Positions 11,686 through 24,078 of a DNA stretch of 64,000 nucleotides are shown one piece after another. Location: the NCBI RefSeq assembly GCF_000149955.1, contig NC_030992.1, positions 771,952 through 835,951 on the forward strand. Direction: 5' to 3'. Made by a program: the position numbers and the translations under genes. Source of the stretch: Fusarium oxysporum f. sp. lycopersici 4287. Lineage: Eukaryota > Ascomycota > Sordariomycetes > Hypocreales > Nectriaceae. The notes under the pieces were generated by a model that was not told the DNA's origin, ran no database searches, and saw nothing but the letters and a program-made list of their open reading frames with translations. Position 1 is the stretch's first letter; each line of letters starts with the position of its first letter.

Positions 11686-14379
11686 ATGGCAAACGTCAAA
11701 ATTGTTGACGTCAGATTCGAACATTACAGGCCTGGAAATACTCTTGGAATTGACGAGACAAAGCCTCGCATCTCATGGCGCTTTGAAGGGACCCATTCAA
11801 GTCTCACGCAGGAAGCATATGAGATTGAACTCACAGAAATCGACCCAAAGTCGCGACAGCCTCATGAGGCAAAAACCTACAAAGTCAAGTCATCGCAAGC
11901 GTACCTCGTTCCCTGGCCTAGTGACGAACCACTAGGTTCTCGCCAACGCTATGAGTTTCGAATAAGAGCATACCTTTCCGACGAATATGAACTAACGCCT
12001 TGGAGCGATGTTGCATATGTCGAAGCTGGTCTCTTGAACCGACAAGATTGGTCAGGTACCCAGCTCATTTCAGCACCATGGTCCGACGAGCAGGACAAAC
12101 CCTTGCCTGAAGACTTGTTCCGCAAACAATTCAGCATCACTGGCGGCATTCAGTCCGCAAGGCTGTATATCACCTCTCATGGAGTCTACGAAGCTGAGAT
12201 CAACGGAAAGAGAGTCGGAGATCATTTTCTTGCGCCTGGATGGACAGTGTATGAGCATCAACTGAGATATCAGACCTTTGATGTGACGGAACTTCTTTCC
12301 GATGGCGAGAATTGCATCGGAGCTCGCGTCGCTGAAGGGTGGTTCAAAGGCCGTTTGGGATTTGAGGGTGGAAAGCGTAATATCCATGGAACGCGGACAG
12401 CGCTATTTTCTCGACTCGAGATCACAGCAAAGGATGGAACCATCTCGAAAATATCGACAGATGAGACATGGAAAACGACCCAGGGACCGATCCGAATGGC
12501 TGAGATTTACGACGGGGAGAAGTACGATACCACTGCTGAAATAGAAGGGTGGTCAGCAGCAGGTTCTGTGTCAGGAGATTGGCACCAAGTCGAAGTTCCA
12601 CCGCCTTTGTCTGAAGATACAGCACTCGTCGCTGGATCAGCGGAGCCAACTAGAAGGATTGAGATCATCAAGCCAATCTCAAAGATCGACACGCCTTCAG
12701 GCAAGTTAGTGCTCGACTTTGGGCAAAATCTGGTTGGCTATCTTCGCATCCGTGTAAACGGCTCAAGAGGCCACAAGATCACCCTCTATCATGCCGAAGT
12801 CCTCGAAAACGGTGAGCTTGGAACCAGGCCATTGAGACACTGTGAAGCCAAGGATACCTATACTCTTCGTGGTGAAGGCGAAGAAGTCTATGAGCCTAGG
12901 TTCACATTCCATGGCTTCAGATATGCCCAAATCGACAATTGGCCTGGGTCCCAAGACGACATTCTGTATAAAGTGGATGCTGTTGTTTGTCATACCGATA
13001 TGCAAGAAACAGGCGACTTCCGCTGCTCAGACAGCATGCTCAATCAGCTATGGAGTAACGTCCGTTGGTCAACAAAGGGCAACTTCCTCTCTATACCTAC
13101 AGATTGCCCTCAGCGGGATGAACGTCTCGGCTGGACCGGCGACATCGCTCTCTTCGCCCCAACAGCGACATTCCTCTATGGATGCCACGGAATCCTGAAC
13201 GATTGGCTCAAGGGCCTCTACTACGAACAGAAGAAGCGCAATGGTATCCCACCGATGGTCTCCCCTAATACCATCGTGGATGGCCTCTTTGCTCAAGTCC
13301 ACCCATTTGCGATTTGGCATGATGTCACTGTACTAGCGCCTTGGGCGTTGTGGGAGGAACATGGGGACTCCGAGATTCTGGCTCAGAAGTATGACTCGAT
13401 GGTGGCGTGGCTGGATGCTGTGCCTATGGACAAGGCAGCTGACAAGGACCATTTGTGGGACTCAAATATGTTCCAGCTAGCTGTAAGTGTTTTCTTCCTT
13501 CGCCCGTTGAGGACGCTTTACTGACATGGATACCAGGACTGGCTTGACCCCAGTGCTCCTCCAGACGCTCCTCAGAAGTCAGCGACTGACATGATGCTCG
13601 TCGCCAACGCATTTCTGATACACTCATATGACATCATGGTTCGAATTGCAGATATTCTTGGAAACGACTCCTCTATCTACAGGGCAAAAGCAGCTACTGC
13701 CAGAGAACAATATGCCAAGCACTATATTTCGGAAACTGGCCGTTTGACATCAGATTCACAGACAGCCTACGCTCTAGTCATTTGCTTCAACTTACTCACC
13801 TCGCCTTCCCAGCTGAAGTTGGCAGGCGACCGTCTCGCTGAGATTGTTCAAGCTAATGAATACCGCGTTGGCACCGGCTTCGCAGGAACACCATTCGTCT
13901 GCGAAGCTTTGGCAAAAACACAACATATGGATGTTGCATACGGCATGCTTCTGAACAAGAAATGTCCTTCATGGCTATACCCTGTGACAATGGGCGCGAC
14001 AACAATATGGGAACGTTGGGACAGCATGCTGCCTGATGGCTCGATCAACCCAGGAGACATGACCAGTTTCAATCACTACGCCTATGGTGCAGTGGCTAAG
14101 TTCATGGTGGAGCGTGTCGCAGGTCTGAAGCAATTGACACCCGCGTGGACGAGATGTCGAGTAGATCCTTGTGTTGGTGGTGGTATTACATCTGCGAAAG
14201 CGTCGCATTCGACACCGCATGGGAAAGTCTTAGTCTCTTGGAAGTTAGTCCAAGGGGGCGAGGTACAAATTGACGTGACTGTACCGCCGTTTACAGAAAT
14301 GGAGGTCGTGCTTGGAGATAGTGACTCTGACGTTCAAGTCGTTGGACATGGAGAATGGTCTTTCAAGCGATACGTATAG
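11686..14379 (+). CDS. Intracellular alpha-L-rhamnosidase, GH78
   Basis: It hydrolyses terminal alpha-L-rhamnose from plant glycosides such as flavonoid rhamnosides, by an inverting mechanism. Two exons, 11686-13482 and 13537-14379, give 879 residues, a normal GH78 length. N-terminal beta-sandwich domains (about 1-420) precede the alpha/alpha-barrel. Catalytic-region motifs are clear: DCPQRDERLGWTGD at about 474-487, where the Glu of DER is the expected general acid, and TTIWERWDSM near 753-762, where Glu is the expected base. The open frame extends upstream only to a TTG, so ATG at 11686 is the likely start. There is no signal peptide, so the enzyme should act in the cytosol on imported rhamnosides. 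The MFS sugar transporter upstream fits that role. Confidence 0.93.
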
Positions 14380-14745
14380 TACAAGACTGACCGAAAATAA
14401 CACTAAAAGGCCTCTATCAGTTGCAGGCATCAATTAAATCGCATTTTATGTGACTCAGTTGGCCAATTGTTTGCCGACATCGCAGAGACCCGAGGTGATC
14501 TGTCGTGAGGGGTTTCCGAAGGATCATCTTGGCAACACGGAAACACATCTCCAAGCCAACTGATTCGATGAGTGACCACGTAAATCTTCAATTGCAACGA
14601 AAGGAAATCCACTTCTAAGCTGCTAGAGCCAATGCGTGATGGGTAAGCCCTCCGACCGAAAATTACCTTATAGCAATGAGAAGGTGCTTTCCATCTAAGA
14701 TCAGCTTCTCTTCCAAACTTCATCTTCAACCTCAACATTTTCACC
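14380..14745. other. Intergenic region
   Basis: Terminator of the rhamnosidase and promoter of the DHA2 transporter. Nothing else was recognised. Confidence 0.55.
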
Positions 14746-16827
14746 ATGACCTCACTGCCTCAAATGGACGCAATCGAGCCTGCAACAGTTCAGTCTAATC
14801 GTGACCTCTCTGATCATGTCGAGAAAACGGCGACTGCCGACTCCGTTGCTGGCTCGGTAGACCAACCAGTTGATCTTGACACCGAAAGCAACAGCGGAGA
14901 TCCAGAGCTCCAAGATCAATCCCAGCGTCTACCATTCTTCCGACTCATTCTTGCCTACCTCTGTCTATGTTTCTGCTACTTTATCTCATATCTCGACATG
15001 AACTCTGTCGCAACATCATTGCCCACTGTATCTGAGGCTCTCGATGCTGGTCCGACTGTTACATGGGTTGGAACATCATACCTTCTCGGCCAACTCTCAT
15101 TTCAGCCACTTTATGGANNNNNNNNNNNNNNNNNNNNNNNNNNNNNNNNNNNNNNNNNNNNNNNNNNNNNNNNNNNNNNNNNNNNNNNNNNNNNNNNNNN
15201 NNNNNNNNNNNNNNNNNNNNNNNNNNNNNNNNNNNNNNNNNNNNNNNNNNNNNNNNNNNNNNNNNNNNNNNNNNNNNNNNNNNNNNNNNNNNNNNNNNNN
15301 NNNNNNNNNNNNNNNNNNNNNNNNNNNNNNNNNNNNNNNNNNNNNNNNNNNNNNNNNNNNNNNNNNNNNNNNNNNNNNNNNNNNNNNNNNNNNNNNNNNN
15401 NNNNNNNNNNNNNNNNNNNNNNNNNNNNNNNNNNNNNNNNNNNNNNNNNNNNNNNNNNNNNNNNNNNNNNNNNNNNNNNNNNNNNNNNNNNNNNNNNNNN
15501 NNNNNNNNNNNNNNNNNNNNNNNNNNNNNNNNNNNNNNNNNNNNNNNNNNNNNNNNNNNNNNNNNNNNNNNNNNNNNNNNNNNNNNNNNNNNNNNNNNNN
15601 NNNNNNNNNNNNNNNNNNNNNNNNNNNNNNNNNNNNNNNNNNNNNNNNTTCGGTGTTATGGCCTCATTAGCAGGTATCGTGCTGACGGCTCTGTAAGTAT
15701 TTCGAGCACCCCAGGAGCTACATGTTCTAATGATTGACATAGATGGCGATCAATTCTGGTGGAAGTATGTGGGCCTGGAAGAATGTGAAGACCGTCTCCA
15801 TCCTCACTATCGGCATCGTCATGCTGTTTGTCTTCATCATTATTGAGGCTTTCTTTGCCCGAATTCCCATCATTCCCTTGAGACTGTTCAGGCAGAAATC
15901 CCCAGCTGTTCTCATCCTTATAGGATTCTTGCACGACTTCGCGTGGCAGTCTACGCAGTACTTTGTTCCTCTCTACTACCAAACTGTTCGTGGCTTCACG
16001 CCTCTGAAGAGCGCGATGCTCATAGTACCGTTTCTGCTCGCGCAAGGACTTGCTGGCGCTGCTTCAGGGCCTATCATGGCTCGTTATGCAAGGTAAGCAG
16101 GACTTGTGGTTGAATGACCGATGTAATTCCTCACGCATCTACAGATACATGCCCATCTTACGGACTGGTTTCGCAATTTGGACGATCGGTGCCGGCCTCA
16201 AACTTCTATTTAATGAGCACACTCATGTCGCCGTCTACGTAGTAGTTCTAGCTGTTGAAGGAGCTGGGATAGGATGGGTCCATCAGCCAGGTACGTTGAA
16301 CGCTTCCTTTGACGTTGGACTGTCAATTTGTCTAATGCACTAACTCCGATTGAGGCCTTGTTGCACTACAAGCCAACTCTGCAGACGAAGACCGTGCTGT
16401 AGCGACAGGAACCCGCAACGTCTTTCGCTCCCTCGGCGGCGTTGTTGGTATCGCTGTGTCCACAGCTGCATACTATACAACTCTGAGCAAAGCCCTTTCA
16501 CAAACCAGCGCGGTGCCTGAATGGCTTCGTGACCGTGTTTTGGATGGAACCTGGGCTGTTGGAGACCCCAACACACCAGAGTTCGAAAGCGCTATCATCG
16601 ATGCGCGCATGCAAGGTTTTCGAGTGATCTTCATCACAACTATACCTCTTATGGCTCTATGTCTCCTGGCCAGTTTCTTTGTGGATGATATCCTGCTGAA
16701 GGGCGACGCTGGCCAGGGAGGTATGAGAGAAGGAGGCCAGATGACGAGGTCAACAAGTACTCCCACGGTGCCATCGGACACCAAGAGGGATGACTCGCAG
16801 CAGGCGGAAGCTTCTAAGGGACAATAA
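14746..16827 (+). CDS. MFS drug/metabolite efflux transporter, DHA2 (14-helix) type, with assembly gap
   Basis: This is a proton antiporter expected to export toxic compounds or secondary metabolites. Visible coding parts are 14746-15117, then the N gap, 15649-15692, 15743-16092, 16145-16290 and 16355-16827. The last three exons sum to 323 codons in frame. Marks of the family: a helix 1 segment with SYLDMNSVATSLP followed by a VTWVGTSYLL helix 2, late helices with RTGFAIWTIGAGL, and a long hydrophilic C-terminal tail. The loop carrying motif A and helices 3-7 or so are hidden in the gap, so integrity cannot be judged. It converges on the bZIP gene with only 95 bases between stop codons. Confidence 0.85.
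15118..15648. other. Assembly gap (531 N)
   Basis: A run of 531 unknown bases lies inside the DHA2 transporter. The coding frame resumes after it, so the gap probably hides ordinary coding sequence and possibly an intron. Confidence 0.99.
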
Positions 16828-16922
16828 CGGTCCACAGACATGCCACAGTTCATATTATCTTCTGAGTGTTGCCCGGTATTCTCAGGACGTGCCATAATCG
16901 ACTTTGAAGAGCCTTTCCTATT

Positions 16923-17900
16923 TCATGGACCGGTCTCAGTATCAACATCAAACGTCAACGCAGGTTGTCCCCTCTTTCTCCGCCAATAATTCGTCGAATC
17001 CAGGATCTCAGGGCAATCTTGAATCAGGCTCCCCCATTTCTTCACAAACGCGGCATTTACTTCCCAACCTCTTGCATCCCAAGCGACAGTCCACACCAAA
17101 AGCGACGGCTGCTCCCCCACTCCTGCTCCTTCAACTCCCAACAGATCGCCACAGAGTTCATCATCGTCGAACAACCCTTTTTGCATACCACGAAGAACAT
17201 TGTCGCGGAACTTGGGGAAAGGGAACAGGTCTATCCAGGGATGATGTGCCGTCGAGCGCTGCAGCGACGTTGGTTGAAGACTCGTGGGACAGTCGGGTGA
17301 TGGAATTTGGATTGGGCCGGTCTGGTAAAAGGGCGATATGAACTCATCCCGACATAGCCTTTCCTTTGGAAATCCAATTACTGTGGCGTTATCGGCTATG
17401 GCGTTCAGAACATTTAGGCGGATGATTATGTGTAGGTTGGATGGGCGCGGGGTTTGTAGTGAATAGTCTTCAAGAGACTGACGTATCAAGTTTCGAAGTC
17501 TCTCTGCTTCGCATACATTGGGTATGAGTAGAATTCCATCGCCAATGATTGGTGCTCTAGCAAATATCGAAGGGAAAGTGTCTCTCAACACCACCGAATC
17601 ATCATGAGAAGTATGAGTGGATGTCGCTGTGACAGTCTGGGATTGTTGTCCATCTGATGTATACTGAGCAGCCTTTCTTCGGCCTATCGGTGGTCTAGTT
17701 ATCAGTAAAGCCATGCCGCCATGTCATGGAGTATGCTCACGCCATGCTCTTTGATTGAGCCTGTTCTGTCGTCGCTTTCTTTCCTGTCTTGAAGTTACAC
17801 CAGTCCAATCGTCTGCATGAGTGCGGAGGTCGGGAAGAGGTTTGAAACGATCAAGTCCTGCAAGCACATCTTGACCCTTGACCGCTGAGCTCGAGTCCAT
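16923..17900 (-). CDS. bZIP transcription factor with DUF3425-type C-terminus
   Basis: A likely nuclear DNA-binding regulator. Exon 1 is 17741-17900 and exon 2 is 16923-17683, giving 306 residues. The splice falls within the basic region and rebuilds a classical bZIP core, with RRQNRLNQRAW at the end of exon 1 and RRKAAQ at the start of exon 2, matching the N-x7-R pattern. An acceptor nearer the donor breaks the frame, which supports 17684 as the intron edge. The leucine zipper is not obvious, as usual for this fungal subfamily. The rest (about 80-306) resembles the DUF3425 domain, with W-rich C-terminal segments. It is convergent with the DHA2 transporter and upstream of redox genes, so local control of them is possible but unproven. 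Confidence 0.8.
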
Positions 17901-18190
17901 TTTGATCTAGGCGATTTAGTCAGTGTAATTCCCGTAATGACTAATTAAAATTGATGCCAGCCAGCAGTGGTATTCTCTGTCTCTCGGCCGAATGCTGAAT
18001 GGGCGGGGTTGATCAAGGAAAGCACTGGGATGACTTTCAGTGAAACATAAGTAAGTTTTAGCGCATTATTGCAGTGGAGTTATTGGTAATGACGTCGCTG
18101 TCCAATGAGAATCATGTGTCTTTCCATTATCTGAGGAACGTCCCGGCAATAAGTTGCCCTTTGCTATTTTAACTGTGCTAATGAACCAAT

Positions 18191-19485
18191 CTAGTGGTCG
18201 ACCAAAGCCTGATGAGTAGCACTATATCTATTCCCCTGTGGTTTAGCCGAATCAATAATCCTCCTCATCTCAGCCTTTTCGTCATCAGTCAAGTCAACAT
18301 TCCTAGATGCCCAATTCTCCTCCAAACGGTGCGCCTTGGTCGTACCAGGAATAGCAATCATTCCCTGGGACGCAACCCAAGCAAGCGCGATTTGCGTCAA
18401 AGTGCATCCCTTGCGAACAGCGAGTTTCTTAATCTCCTCTACTATAGCCTTGTTCTTGTAAAAGTTTTCGCCTTGAAACTTGGGTACTGAATGACATGTT
18501 AGTTAACGTGAGCTGCAGTACCTAGGCAAGTTGGAGGTGTGATGAAAACGTACCTGTTCGTCGAAAGTCGTCAGGTGCGAAATCATCCGGACTCTTGTAA
18601 GGGAAGTCATCGACGAGCCAGCCGTGGCCAAGTGGGCTGTAGGCGACGTAGGCGATGCCGAGCTCTTTCGCCGTATCAATAAGACCATCGGTCTCGTGCA
18701 GTGTCTCAAAGGCCGAGTATTCGGCTTGGACAGCATCGATCTTTGCAACTATTATTTGTAAGTCAAGTTCACTGGTTCTAATGATAAACGTACTGGAATT
18801 GGCCTTGCGCAAGGTGTTGGCGGAACATTCAGATAGGCCAATGTACTTTGTCTTTCCCTGCTTTCGGATTTCATCCAGAGCAGGAATGGACTCCTCGAGC
18901 GGCGTGTCTGGAATGTAAGGTTAGAATCATCTTCATTATAGTATCTCAAATCGAAGAGCACATACTAGGATCAATTCGATGCAGGTAGTACAGGTCAGGG
19001 GCAAAGCCAAGTCTTTCGATGGTTCCTTCGATATACTCCTTGATGTGGGAGGCAGAATTGGTCACTCCGCCCTTACCAAACACATCGAAACCACACTTTG
19101 AAGCGACTATTATTTTGGTACCAAGTCAGCGAAGGCTCAAGTCAAACCCAATTTCAAGTTCCAAGTCTTTGTGAACTTGTTATCAACTTACTAAAGACCT
19201 TGTCTCGAACGTTATGTTTCCTGATAAAGTCCCCAAGGAGCTTTTCGTTAACGCCAGCCTGATATACTACCTGTTAAAGAGAGTTAGCACGTCCATGGCA
19301 TCTGCTACTCCTTTGCTTGGACATACAGCTGTATCCCAGAAGGTGCAGCCTAGCTCAATAGCTTTGAGCAGGACTGGTTCGGCTTCCTCAAGGCTCAGGT
19401 TAGAGCCGAGACCAAAGCTCATGCCCATTGCTCCAAAGCCGGGCGACGGAATAGTGATGCCGCCGAAGGGAATAGTTTTGACCAT
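18191..19485 (-). CDS. Aldo-keto reductase (YakC/AKR13-like)
   Basis: An NADPH-dependent carbonyl reductase, probably cytosolic. Six exons (from the start): 19327-19485, 19192-19270, 18966-19106, 18794-18907, 18554-18748 and 18191-18486, giving 327 residues, the usual length. The catalytic tetrad is visible: Asp in FWDTA (about 51), Tyr in VVYQAG (about 56), Lys in SKCGF and His in YYLHRID. The C-terminal cofactor-binding part reads [13 protein letters not shown]. Every intron has GT...AG ends and the frame closes. It is divergent from a second aldo-keto reductase at 20160 with 674 bases between start codons, suggesting shared control. The substrate is unknown. Confidence 0.88.
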
Positions 19486-20159
19486 TGTGAATTGAATAGT
19501 AGTAGTTTGAAAAGTGAAAGATGAGTTGTTTGTTGCCAGGATACTGTTGAGTTGTTGTTCGAGTGATGTTTCATAAATATCTTTTTGATAGACCTTCGGC
19601 TACCTATTAATAGTCCTCACAAAATATCAATTATCGCGTCTGTCTAATGAGGCTACGGACTTAGCTGTAAACTCCATCAGGAGATAAACGAAGCAATCCA
19701 CAATGACGTTGTATAACGATCGAGACTCCACGGTGGGGCCAGGAGTCCTCGGAAGATAAGCCAGTCGCATAAGGTTTAAAGATCTGATTCTGGGAAATGC
19801 CGTTGCCTCTAAATCCGTGGAATTGAGTGGGGGATAAGCCAGTTGCATTAGCGCCGAGTAGAGACTGTCACCAACAGTTCAGCTGTAATGCCTGTTGTGG
19901 TGGGTCTTCAACAACATGCGTCTGTCCTCTCGCGCTTTGAGATATAAGATTTCACTTAGTGGCAACTCATGCAATCGGCTTATTGTGCTGAACGCGCCAA
20001 CTAGGTTGAAATAGCATTTGCGGTACTGACCTTATGAATCGGCGAGATGGGAAAGTACATAAACCAGTGGCATTTGCTGCCATTCAAATCTTGTTCAACA
20101 TGCAATATCTGCGATTGAGGATTATCTAGCAATATTTTACCAAGTTCAGGTTGAAAGTC
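19486..20159. promoter_or_regulatory. Divergent promoter of two aldo-keto reductases, with 18-base direct repeat
   Basis: It separates two head-to-head aldo-keto reductase genes. Two direct repeats, ATAAGCCAGTCGCATAAG at 19756-19773 and ATAAGCCAGTTGCATTAG at 19834-19851, differ at two positions and are 78 bases apart. The first is preceded by G and so contains AGATAAG, a GATA-factor type core. These are candidate operators for joint control; no binding evidence exists here. Confidence 0.4.
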
Positions 20160-21296
20160 ATGACATCCGAAATGAAATATGCCCGGTATGCATCTCATAA
20201 CCCTTTCTGTTCCCAAACATCGACTAATATGTCTTCTAGGGTTGGGAAGTCTGGTCTCAAAGTCTCACAGATCATCCTGGGATGCATGAGCTTCGGCGAC
20301 AAGAACTGGCAACCCTGGCTTCTTGAAAAAGACGAAGCTCTCCCGATCCTCAAGTATGCCTTCGACAAGGGCATCAACACGTGGGATGTCGCCGATACAT
20401 ACTCGAATGGAGAGTCAGAGAGGATCCTTGGCGCGGCTATCAAGCACTACAACATTCCCCGCTCAAAGCTGGTCATTATGTCCAAGTGCTTCCAGTTCGT
20501 CGATGAAGAAAAAGGCCCTATAGATCCTGCAACTCTCACCAGTAACGATGGTTCTCGCGTCAACAGAGTCGGCCTCTCTCGAAAGCACATTCTTGATGCA
20601 GTGGATCAGAGTGTCGAACGACTGGGCACCTACATCGATGTTTTGCAGATTCACAGAATGGATCGTGATGTTCCGCCAGAGGAGATTATGAAAGCACTCA
20701 ATGATGTAATCGAAAGTGGAAAGGTTCGCTATATTGGTGCCAGCTCGGTATGTTGACCTCGGCCATATTATTCTTTGGAAAATCTAACGGCCGAGAAGAT
20801 GGGAGCTTGGGAGTTTCAAATGCTCCAGAACGTCGCCGAGAAAAACGGATGGCATAAATTCATCTCCATGCAAGGTCTATATAACCTTCTCTACCGCGAA
20901 GAAGAAAGAGAAATGAATCCTTACTGCAATTACACCGGGGTCGGTCTGTTCCCTTGGTCTCCCCTTGCCGCGGGAGTTCTTGCACATTCTTGGACCGACA
21001 GAACAGATGCTCGAGAGCAGAAGGACCCCTTCCTCAAGCTTCTATTCCGCGGTGAAGACCAAAACGTTGATCGAGCCATTGTTGACCGTGTTGAGCAGTT
21101 GGCTCAGAAGAAGGGTGTCGCTATGGCTCAGATAGCGCAGTCTTGGCTGATTGTGAAGGGATGCATGCCTATCTGTGGTTTGGAGAGTAAAGAAAGAATT
21201 GATCAGGCAGTGGGAGCCCTTCAGGTAACACTAAGCGATGAGGAGATCGCGTATCTCGAAGAGCTCTATGTTCCCAAGGTGCCATTCCCTTTCTGA
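20160..21296 (+). CDS. Aldo-keto reductase (voltage-gated K channel beta-subunit/aryl-alcohol dehydrogenase-like)
   Basis: An NADPH-dependent oxidoreductase. Exons 20160-20185, 20240-20747 and 20799-21296 give 343 residues, typical for the family. The short first exon ends in MKYAR and splices to VGKSGLKVS, restoring the usual N-terminal strand; without this intron the protein would carry a foreign insert. Catalytic residues: Asp and Tyr in WDVADTYSNGESE, Lys in IMSKCF, His in LQIHRMD. GASS-MGAWEFQML across the second intron matches the family. Its C-terminal cofactor-binding part reads PICGLESKERIDQAV. It is divergent from the aldo-keto reductase at 18191-19485 and on the same strand as the flavin oxidoreductase downstream. 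Aryl aldehydes or ketones are plausible substrates. Confidence 0.88.
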
Positions 21297-22170
21297 GTGG
21301 TCATGCTAAAACTTCTGGATGGATGTGGAAGCCAAGCTATCTCAAACCAACTATTTGACATGCATATGAAAATTCTATCATAATTCTTATGTTGCCATGG
21401 ATTCAATGACGCCCATTATTCGTGTACTATACGGTGCCTAAAAGGTGCCTTAGTCTAATTCTCGAAAAGAAAAGGAGCCGGGACAAAGACCTGCCGAATT
21501 AAATTAATTTCTCAGCATTTTCTAGCCAATTGCAAAAATGATAAGAATATCGAAGAACTTGGTTCATATGATGGATGGTTTCCAAGCGATCGGATCAAGT
21601 TTAGCTTCCGAGCTGTCAATCAAGACCTTGCGCCTCATCTTCTTTCAAGGCCCGACAAAAAGCAGCGAGATGTCGAAAAGCGACCTTTGTCTATCTCGTC
21701 AAGTAAAGTCAAAGGCTTTGCATGCGTTCAGGGTGTTTGTAAATTGGTTGTCTCATAAGTTCATAATTATAATTCATTCGGCTTTGATAGGCCATGCACA
21801 GCTAACGGCTGAAGTTGATGGCGGGTCTTGAAAATGGTTCTGGGCAGGCTGTCATGTAAGCGTAAGCACCTAATTATCGCAACACCATGACAGTATCAGA
21901 AACTTCTCGAAGTTCACATATTATCAGCTAAATAGTTTTAAATAATTCCGATTTAAACAATGAGCGGATCAATTAACTCGCCAAAGGAAATGGAATCGGA
22001 GCAAAGACTCGCCGAGTCTACTGGAGGTATTTCTCCTTTGGGCAATAGTCCACGCCGTCCGCGGACACGGGCCTCGGCTCGACGACTAATACAACATGGC
22101 GAGATTTTCATATTTAATAACTTGAGATCAACCAATGTCACCTCACAAACCATAGACACAAATCGAAATC
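21297..22170. other. Intergenic region
   Basis: No supported gene. Two short open frames (21538-21831, 21960-22202) show no domain, and the second overlaps the start of the next gene. Likely 3' untranslated and promoter sequence. Confidence 0.55.
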
Positions 22171-23493
22171 ATGACAGACCTACTCGTTTCAAAACCTCTT
22201 GAGCTACCATGCGGCCTCACGCTGCCCAACCGCCTCGTCAAGGCAGCCCTCGCTGAGGAGATGGCTGATCGTCAAAATCTTCCTACAACAGAGCAGATGG
22301 AGCGTACATATGGTGCCTGGGCTGATGGAGGCTGGGGTATGATCTTGACTGGAAATGTTCAGATTGACGATCGATACCTCGGTGGATTCGCTGATTGCTC
22401 CATCAATGGGAATCTGCCAGAAGAAAAAGTCCTTGAGGCGTATAAGAGATTCGTTGGTATTTGTCGAAGAAAGGGAACGCCGACAATCATGCAAATCAAC
22501 CATCCGGGTCGACAGTCGCCCATTGGAGCTGGCAGCAAATCATTCTTGGCTAAGAATATCGCCCCGAGTGCTGTTCCGCTTGATATGGGAAACGACATTA
22601 TTTCAAAGATCGTGACGACCTTTGTCTTTGGATGTCCAAAGGAGATGACGCTCGAGGACATTGAGGATGTTGTAAAGCGATTCGCTAATACAGCCCGGAT
22701 CGCAGCGGCCGCCGGTTTCGATGGAGTTGAGATTCATGCTGCTCATGGGTATCTCTTGTCTCAGTTCCTGTCTGCAAAGTCCAATAAGCGAACCGATGCG
22801 TATGGAGGATCAGCAGTCGCCAGGGCAAAGATCATCGTCGACGTCGTCAAGGCAATCCGAGCAGCAACGCCAGCGAACTTTTGCGTCGGTCTCAAGATGA
22901 ACTCTGCAGACCACCAGTCTCCCACTGAGCTCCAGGAGTGTCTGGAGCAAATTTCTCTGATTACAGAGGTCGGTTTGGACTTTTTGGAAGTCAGCGGCGG
23001 AAGCTACGAGAACCCAACTGTACGTCAGACAACACATTTTTGGAAGCCTTTCTAACATGCAAAGATGTTTACCGGAACTGGTGAGAAGAAAGCCGCCAGT
23101 ACAGCTGCGCGAGAGTCGTTCTTCCTCGAATTCGCCCATGAGGTGCGCGCCAAGTTTCCAAAGGTTCTTCTGATGGTCACTGGCGGATTCCGCACGCGAG
23201 CGGGTATAGAAGATGCTCTGAGTCAAGGTGCTTGCGACCTAATTGGAATTGGCAGGCCCTCTATCATCAACCCCTCTTTGCCTGCGAGTATCATTTTGAA
23301 CAAGGAGGTCAAGACTGAGGATGCGAAGCTTTATGCGAAAAGGATTCATACTCCGTGGATCCTGAAGCAGATTGGACCCAAGAGCGTTGGATCTGGTGTT
23401 GAAATTGTGAGTCGTGCTCTGTGATTAAATGTTGGCAAAGCTAATCCTTCTCAGACATGGTACAGGAAACAACTGCAGGCTATCGGAAAGTGA
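22171..23493 (+). CDS. NADH:flavin oxidoreductase, Old Yellow Enzyme family
   Basis: An FMN-dependent ene-reductase that uses NAD(P)H to reduce activated C=C bonds. Exons 22171-23019, 23065-23406 and 23455-23493 give 409 residues. Visible parts: N-terminal PLELPCGLTLPNRLVKAALAE of the FMN barrel, QINHPGRQSP, the active-site stretch GFDGVEIHAAHGYLLSQFLS with the His pair, NKRTDAYGGS, and the C-terminal phosphate-binding MVTGGFRTRAG plus DLIGIGRPSI. The tiny last exon of 12 codons plus stop follows a good TCAG acceptor. It is on the same strand as the upstream aldo-keto reductase and may belong to a shared detoxification or secondary-metabolic set. Confidence 0.92.
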
Positions 23494-24078
23494 GAAATCG
23501 CGGTGCTGAGTTCCTGTTTACTGTCGTTTTCTTCGCTATAGGATATCCCAAGGCCATATTAGGCCTTTTTGATGGAGACTCACATTTGCAAATAATTCCT
23601 AGAGCTTGATCTCAATTAGAACAATAGACTTGTTTTCCCATGATCACGAAAATTGGTGGTTCATGCAAAGGCAGTGCATAAAGAAACGGAAAGAGACAGA
23701 CAAGGCTGCGATTGGACCAACGCGTCACGTGGCGAGCGCTGCCAAGCTTTTCTGCGTCCAATGAAATCGCAAGGCTGAGAATTAGAGATGCGGGCCTCCC
23801 GCTCTCCCCACGATCCATGCTGTGCGACCAGAGCTAAAAGTAAACGACACGAAAGCATCACGAGAACAGCAAAACGAGGAGGATTCGATATCAAGAGAAA
23901 CAAGCAAGTTCCAAAGCTGAACGACAGCCTGATATATAAGCATGTTCTCTGCCGCTGTCTCCACGACCCGTCACGTGTGCGTGCGGCCAACTTTAGAAAA
24001 CATGGCAAAAATCCAAAGAAGACCCGATCTCAAAAATTTTGTTCCAAATTCTTGACTCAGGTTCCTGAATTCAAGGTG
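23494..24078. other. Intergenic region
   Basis: No gene was recognised. Overlapping short frames on both strands have no family features. Confidence 0.55.

Noticed and set aside
17101..17341. Plus-strand frames over the bZIP gene
   Set aside because: Antisense shadows of the DUF3425-type exon.
21960..22202. 80-codon plus-strand frame before the flavin oxidoreductase
   Set aside because: It overlaps the start of the oxidoreductase in another frame and has no recognisable domain; more likely leader sequence.
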